DNA from: an uncultured Mycoplasmatota bacterium
GTDB taxonomy: Bacteria; Bacillota_I; Bacilli_A; RF39; UBA660
Length of the DNA stretch: 39,362 bases
Assembly (NCBI GenBank): GCA_947569245.1
Contig: CANORV010000006.1
Coordinates: 1 to 39,362 of the forward strand
Direction: 5' to 3'
Position 1 is the first letter of the stretch. Each line of letters starts with the position of its first letter. The notes under the pieces are model-generated. The model worked only from the letters and a program-made list of their open reading frames with translations. It was not told the DNA's origin and made no database searches. Of the stretch, positions 36,301 through 39,362 are shown one piece after another. A program made the translations under genes and the position numbers.

Positions 36301-38046
36301 AAATTGCAAAATGTTTATAATAAAGACTATCGAAATAATCTGGTATTTTTAGCTTCTAACGAGAAATTGTCAACTGTTAATGTAAATAAAATATTAGTTA
36401 AATCTATTTCTAATGAAATAGTGTTGCAAGAAAATGAAACAAAGACAATCGTTTATACACTAGGAGTTGCTAGTAGTGATAAGGAAATAGAAGATTTAAT
36501 ATGTAAATATAAAAATGTAAATGATGTAAAAACTGAGTTAAATGAATTTGTAAAATATTATGACAATTTGCTTGGAACAATAAAAGTAAAGACACCTGAT
36601 GAGAGTCTAAATTATGTCTTAAATGGCTGGTATTTGTATCAGACAATTATAGGAAGAATTACTGCTAGAGCAGGATTTTATCAAGTTAGTGGGGCTTTTG
36701 GATATCGTGATCAATTACAAGATACGACCAATATTGCTAGTATTATGCCTAGTTTATCAAAGGAACAAATTATAAAAAATGCAATGCATCAGTTTATTGA
36801 AGGGGATGTTTTACACTGGTGGTTAGAACCTAAGAATTTTGGACTTCGTACTAAGTTTAAAGATGATTATCTCTGGCTAATCTATTCAACAAGCAAATAT
36901 TTAGAATACACCTCTGATATATCTATTTTAGATACTATGATACCATTTGTTGAAGGGGAATCCTTAAATGAATCTGAAGATGAGCGTGGAATGATATTTC
37001 ATTTTTCAGAAAATAAAGAAACTCTTTATGAACATTGCCGTCTTGCAATTTGCAAAACTCTAAATGATTTAGGACCACACAACTTACCTAAAATAGGTGG
37101 TGGTGATTGGAATGATGGCATGAACAAGATAGGAATTAAAGGAACAGGTGAAAGCATCTGGTTAGCCTTCTTCTTTTATGACATGCTAACAAGATTTATT
37201 GATATTAGTAAAAAATATAATAAAAATATCGATACAAGTATATATGAAAAATCCAAAGTTGATTTACAAAAAAACATCGAAAAATATGCCTATGACAAAA
37301 ATTATTATTTGAGAGCTTACTTTGATAATGGAGACACTTTAGGTTCAATAGAAAATGACGAATGTAAAATTGACCTTATTTCCCAGTGCTTTGCTATTTT
37401 AAGTGGTGCTTCTCCACAAGAAAAGTACGAAACACTCTTAGAAAGTATTGACAAATATTTAGTTGATAAAAACACAAAGATTGTCAAATTACTAGCACCG
37501 GCATTTGAAAAAACTAAAAACTACCCAGGATATATTAAAGACTATCCTAAAGGAATAAGAGAAAACGGCGGGCAATATACTCATTCAGTAGCATGGTATG
37601 TGGAAGCCTTAATTAAAGCTGGAAAAATAGATGAAGCTTACAATATATATCAAAACGTTAATCCAATAAACAGAAGTCTAACTAAGAAAGATGCTGATAT
37701 ATATAAAACTGAAAGCTACGTTATTGCAGCAGACATTTATTCTAATAAAGAACATAAGGGAAGAGGTGGATGGACTTGGTATACAGGAAGTGCCGGTTGG
37801 TTTTACAAGGTTGGTATTGAAGATATTTTAGGATTAAATAAAAAAGGAGAGACTTTAGAAATTAATCCACATGTACCAAAAAGTTGGACCACATATGAAA
37901 TAACATATAAATATATGGATACGATATATAATATAAAAGTAATGAAAGAAGAAAAAAATATAATTATGGTAGATGGTAAAGAAACTAAAATAATAAATTT
38001 AGTAAATGATAAAAAAAGCCACGAAGTAATTGTTAAATGGAGGTAA
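30376..38046 (+). CDS. Cyclic beta-1,2-glucan synthase-like protein (GT84 + glycoamylase + GH94)
   Basis: A 2556-residue membrane enzyme with the architecture of cyclic beta-1,2-glucan synthases (NdvB/Cgs). Residues 1-320 are helical, with a TM block at about 325-375. A GT84 domain (about 390-700) has SHDLLESNYLRSG and RHHRW (the [QR]xxRW motif). TM blocks lie at about 726-765 and 854-895. A glycoamylase-like domain (about 915-1300) has GSMFEYFMP and AHHQGM. GH94 phosphorylase-type beta-sandwich and barrel parts (about 1330-2540) have GAFGYRDQLQD, GGGDWNDGMN (catalytic Asp) and GRGGWTWYTGSAGW. The usual D-x-D of GT84 reads D534-S-G here. TTG at 30376 follows GGTGGTGAT. It would make and trim a surface or exported glucan from UDP-glucose. 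The product in this lineage is unproven. pgi follows directly. Confidence 0.85.
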   Translation: MNKYAKRFKNNLKYIKDYYIYLVELTDNHQNIGITNEWIIDNYATILERNNLVMEILSDKELLKQLEKTKDKLYNLLTNTIENQNYKVTEKSLIRAINNYQNEKRNYLGYREITLLKPLFIMIVIEKMKELCTKEKEKLDIILKVDYQISKLEKNLSKSDAIKQLKIKDNITINPTYIERINYHLTRIGSPLNDVFYKLNEIIEDNNLTLRKIINKAQDSNIKANILISNLFNLLKMIEILETETLYEEISKTEEELNKDKIYKKMDVITKNMYRSKILKLEKSKKIDELTIARRLIARCNKEKKHIGFYLYKQENKTIEQLTYIGMIITITLVLSLFLAKYLTASFILGFLVLLFPTSEIVIQIINQILTELNSPKSLPRLEFKEKIPSSCKTILVVPTIINSTKKIDKVFNDLEQYYLSNKSDNLYFALLGDCSEEKKPIIKIDEELSYYGIKKCNELNKKYKKDIFYFAYRKRIYHESEESYLGWERKRGALIHLNRLLLDKFTPEEKEKYFNIENISDLKKQIKYVITIDSGNTPVVNSVTSLVATMAHPLVSPVLNKTKTKVISGYGILQPKLSVDITSSNKSIYAEIFAGLGGFDIYNTLVSNFYQDVFDEGSFMGKGIYDLEVFDTLIDHRFPTQTILSHDLLESNYLRSGSTSNIEIIDDFSSSFLTDMSRHHRWARGDVQITPWLFNKVKNENGKYVKNPTNPLVKWKIFDNIRRNLIDVSLLLVIFLASINKNVNMLWWILYIFIIILLPLLFYLNSKISFQFSKKVKVKPYHNIIRGGQSIIFRSLIQIMTLPYKSLLYLDSMIRAFYRVYFSKKKLLAWMTAEEAEKNIKNDFNSYLKSFNINYIVAALLLVVTFFLNKENFVIACIISLFFLLAPYVMYTISKDKTLTRGRLNNKEENEIKNLAKKTWLFFEENLTSDNNFLIPDNYQENREHKKDTKTSATDIGFSLLAVVSSYNLGFIKKEKCLYFITNILETIEKLPKWNGHLYNWYKIEDLSSLYPHFVSSVDSGNFVACLIVLKEFLLTLEEEQLVYRIEKMIKDANFSRFYTKDDVFSIGYNTIENCLSIYNYNRFASESRLLSYIAISKEDVLSKHWFCLDKTLTKFKYHKGVASWSGSMFEYFMPLIFMKNYKNTLIDESYDFAYFCQKYYMEEVDKNLPWGISECAYDELDNGINYKYKTFSVPYLKLQESNDDHIVISPYSSLLVLPERPRDVYRNYKKLKKLNMEAKYGLYESFDTKTKNPVYAYFAHHQGMILASITNYLDNNSIQELFTQDTKNKAFEILNKEKIQLNPVIDLKIARYKRFNYEKEVIENDIRYFNYPADLPEVSSVSNSKYTVLMNDRGDGFSRYKEIQLNRYRKVTEQDYGTFLYLKDLDTNEIWSNTYAPINIKPDKYEVVFASDKIKYILTKNDITTTTEIIVTANHPAEIRKITIKNNSNKPKKLELTSFLEPTITENINDVTHRTFNSLFMDSMYNEETDSLIMKKILRNKDNSYYFLHKLYIEDKLMPYEYETRRENFIGRNRTSNNPIGLDKKLSNKTSTPIDAVMSMRSTVEVEPDGEKTAYIMNVFGTSIKQVTDVVKLYNSLEKIDDTIIEASLENISNTKKLGINGDDMQLFNTMLNYLYQTSKIDINEERRIILKKNTLSQENLWKFGISGDRPLITVTIDSLAEVAVVKQVLKAYEYFKSKGIYIDIAIINDEKKKYRNNIKKEVEFVKFYIDKMNDFKNRPGYIYLIDKDEINDDERILLNTFARLNLDTKKYKSLKDYIKDLQSNNSATRFIKSKIQENIDLETSSNLMFYNGYGGFEKDGSTYVITTDKTPTPWFNIIANKNFGTLVSNNLSGFTYYKNSQEFKLTSWTNDIISFDQSEGIKINNEFFNPSKTTHGFGYSQFTSRTKFFSENLTEFVPRNDNIKIYLFEITNKSKEEKKINLEFFINPVLGEREEKTSRYILCDYAKDSNYIKLQNVYNKDYRNNLVFLASNEKLSTVNVNKILVKSISNEIVLQENETKTIVYTLGVASSDKEIEDLICKYKNVNDVKTELNEFVKYYDNLLGTIKVKTPDESLNYVLNGWYLYQTIIGRITARAGFYQVSGAFGYRDQLQDTTNIASIMPSLSKEQIIKNAMHQFIEGDVLHWWLEPKNFGLRTKFKDDYLWLIYSTSKYLEYTSDISILDTMIPFVEGESLNESEDERGMIFHFSENKETLYEHCRLAICKTLNDLGPHNLPKIGGGDWNDGMNKIGIKGTGESIWLAFFFYDMLTRFIDISKKYNKNIDTSIYEKSKVDLQKNIEKYAYDKNYYLRAYFDNGDTLGSIENDECKIDLISQCFAILSGASPQEKYETLLESIDKYLVDKNTKIVKLLAPAFEKTKNYPGYIKDYPKGIRENGGQYTHSVAWYVEALIKAGKIDEAYNIYQNVNPINRSLTKKDADIYKTESYVIAADIYSNKEHKGRGGWTWYTGSAGWFYKVGIEDILGLNKKGETLEINPHVPKSWTTYEITYKYMDTIYNIKVMKEEKNIIMVDGKETKIINLVNDKKSHEVIVKWR

Positions 38047-38050
38047 GACA

Positions 38051-39247
38051 GTGATAAGAATAAATTCTAGATATATTAAGGAATATGATAATCCAATTGA
38101 TACCAATAGAAAAGACGAAATAAAAGAAAAATTATTTTCGAATCATCCTATGACAGCATGGACCAATATTGATACAACTATTTCCAAGGAAGAAATAAAA
38201 AAAATAAAGATAATTAGGGACAAAATCATTAAAGAAAAAGTAGATATTTTAATTGTTATTGGTATTGGTGGATCATTTTTAGGAGCCAAAGCTATAATTG
38301 ATAGTCTAAATCCATACTTTTCTTCTAAAAAACCAGAAATAATTTTTGCTGGAACAACACTATCAGGAAAATACTTAGAAAATCTTTTAAATTATATCGA
38401 GGGTAAAAATGTTTATGTAAATGTTATTTCAAAATCAGGAAATACATTAGAAACAGCAATTACTTTTGATTTAATTGAAGATTATATGAAGAAAACATAT
38501 ACTAATTATAAAGAAAGAATAATTGTGACAACTGACAAAGAGAACAATTCACTAAGAAAAAAGGCTGTAGTAGAAAATTATGAAACACTAAATGTGCCAC
38601 AAAATATTGGTGGTAGATTTTCATGCCTTTCAGTAGTAGGACTTTTACCAGTTGCTATAAGTGGAATTGATATAGATAAGCTTTTAGATGGGGCTAGAAA
38701 TGCTACAAAATATTTGGATGATGCCTTTATATATGCAAATATCAGATACAATCTAGAAAAAGAAAATAGAGTAGTTGAATTAATTACAATTTATGAAGAG
38801 AACTTAGAATCATTTGGTAGCTGGATTTCTCAACTGTTTGGAGAAACACAAGGTAAGAATGGTTTAGGAATACTGCCAGTTACTAATGTGTATACCAAAA
38901 ATTTACATTCTATTGGGCAATATCTTCAAGAAGGAAGAAAGATATGTTTTGAAACAGTATTGAAAATTCTAAAATCTAGTAGTTTGCAAACTAAAGAAAA
39001 ATTATCCCTCCAAAAGTTAAATAATATAGTATTAGAACAAGTAGCAACTGCACACAAAGAAGGACAAACTCCAAGTCTAATAATTGAAGTAGATGAAATG
39101 AATGAATATACACTTGGAGAATTAATTTATTTCTTCTTTCTAACAGCAGCAATTGGTGGTTATCTCTTAGAAATAAATCCATTTAACCAACCAGGAGTAG
39201 AACGTTATAAGTATTTAGTAAATGAAGAATTAAAAAATGTTAGATGA
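38051..39247 (+). CDS. pgi: Glucose-6-phosphate isomerase
   Basis: Interconverts glucose-6-phosphate and fructose-6-phosphate in glycolysis; it also links to glmS (fructose-6-phosphate) and to UDP-glucose supply for the glucan synthase upstream. Signatures: IGIGGSFLGAKAIIDSL (SIS phosphate loop), ISKSGNTLET, GGRFSCLSVVGLLP, QLFGETQGKNGLGILPV, HSIGQYLQEG and FNQPGVERYK near the end. At 398 residues it is shorter than the ~450 of Bacillus but within the bacterial range. GTG at 38051 lies behind GGAGGT that overlaps the glucan synthase stop; the TTG at 38030 lies inside that gene and is rejected. The tight spacing implies coupling. Confidence 0.94.
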   Translation: MIRINSRYIKEYDNPIDTNRKDEIKEKLFSNHPMTAWTNIDTTISKEEIKKIKIIRDKIIKEKVDILIVIGIGGSFLGAKAIIDSLNPYFSSKKPEIIFAGTTLSGKYLENLLNYIEGKNVYVNVISKSGNTLETAITFDLIEDYMKKTYTNYKERIIVTTDKENNSLRKKAVVENYETLNVPQNIGGRFSCLSVVGLLPVAISGIDIDKLLDGARNATKYLDDAFIYANIRYNLEKENRVVELITIYEENLESFGSWISQLFGETQGKNGLGILPVTNVYTKNLHSIGQYLQEGRKICFETVLKILKSSSLQTKEKLSLQKLNNIVLEQVATAHKEGQTPSLIIEVDEMNEYTLGELIYFFFLTAAIGGYLLEINPFNQPGVERYKYLVNEELKNVR

Positions 39248-39265
39248 TACCTAACATTTTTTTAT
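39233..39265 (+). terminator. Terminator overlapping the pgi stop
   Basis: AAAAATGTTAG (39233-39243) pairs with CTAACATTTTT (39251-39261), followed by more T. The pgi stop codon (39245-39247) is in the loop. Confidence 0.85.
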
Positions 39266-39335
39266 TTTGTTTTTACTTTGTGTAATTGGTAATTGAAACA
39301 ATAGTTAATTTGGTGTTAGTATAGATATATAGACA

Positions 39336-39361
39336 CGAAATTTCGAACGATGTGATATAAT
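39336..39361 (+). promoter_or_regulatory. Probable promoter and palindrome of the next gene
   Basis: TATAAT (39356-39361) ends the window. A perfect 10-base palindrome CGAAATTTCG (39336-39345) lies just upstream, where a repressor could bind. The gene it serves is outside the window. Confidence 0.4.
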
Positions 39362-39362
39362 A

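Noticed and set aside
28778-38046. DGR reverse transcriptase or template repeat near the variable region
   Set aside because: No coding frame with a YxDD-type reverse transcriptase core and no second copy of the variable region was found; the only large gene downstream is the glucan synthase.

Overview
The window comes from a very AT-rich, low-GC Gram-positive-type bacterium that uses the standard code: TAA, TAG and TGA all end genes and Trp is TGG. The gene set (GatCAB, PcrA, LigA, two FemAB-type peptidoglycan transferases, a MurJ/SpoVB-type flippase, strong AGGAGG ribosome sites, many extended -10 promoters) and the surface proteins fit an uncultured gut Bacillota of small-genome type (an RF39- or TANB77-like lineage). 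That placement is inference from gene content, not a phylogeny. No tRNA, rRNA or CRISPR array was seen.

Layout. 1-2540 is the right end of an integrative element. It holds a hairpin-rich leader, an unknown 179-residue gene, a 38-residue ORF and a large serine recombinase whose only sensible start is ATT. The element has entered, and cut off, the permease gene of a NitT/TauT-type ABC importer whose ATPase and binding protein follow on the minus strand (2534-4893). 5037-8766 holds an EEP-family hydrolase, glmS behind a long structured leader, an RpiB/LacAB-type isomerase and a doubtful small ORF. 8901-16148 is a plus-strand run: pcrA, an unknown gene, a sugar nucleotidyltransferase, a lipoprotein, ligA and a FemAB-type transferase. 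It converges, across strong terminators, on a minus-strand flippase plus second FemAB-type gene (16333-19256). A lone unknown gene (19422-20012) is followed by gatC-gatA-gatB, then a membrane protein, a receptor with a degenerate GGDEF domain, and a YihY/BrkB protein (to 26863).

26957-30244 encodes two related surface proteins that share an N-terminal export and TasA-like region but differ at the C-terminus. The first ends in a formylglycine-enzyme/C-type-lectin-like domain. Its last ~150 bases (28613-28766) jump to about 50% GC and are full of NNC/NNT codons at presumed surface positions, ending in a GFRVV motif. This is what the variable region of a diversity-generating retroelement (DGR) looks like. 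No reverse transcriptase or template repeat lies in the window, so it would be a remote or orphan target. The same gene carries a single in-frame TAA at codon 33, where its neighbour has CAA. The second protein ends in BspA-like (DUF285) repeats.

30376-39247 holds a 2556-residue protein with cyclic beta-1,2-glucan synthase architecture (GT84, glycoamylase-like and GH94 domains; the GT84 D-x-D is altered to D-S-G), followed directly by pgi. Much of the window (glmS, Pgi, nucleotidyltransferase, FemAB-type transferases, flippase, glucan synthase, surface lectin) serves the cell envelope.
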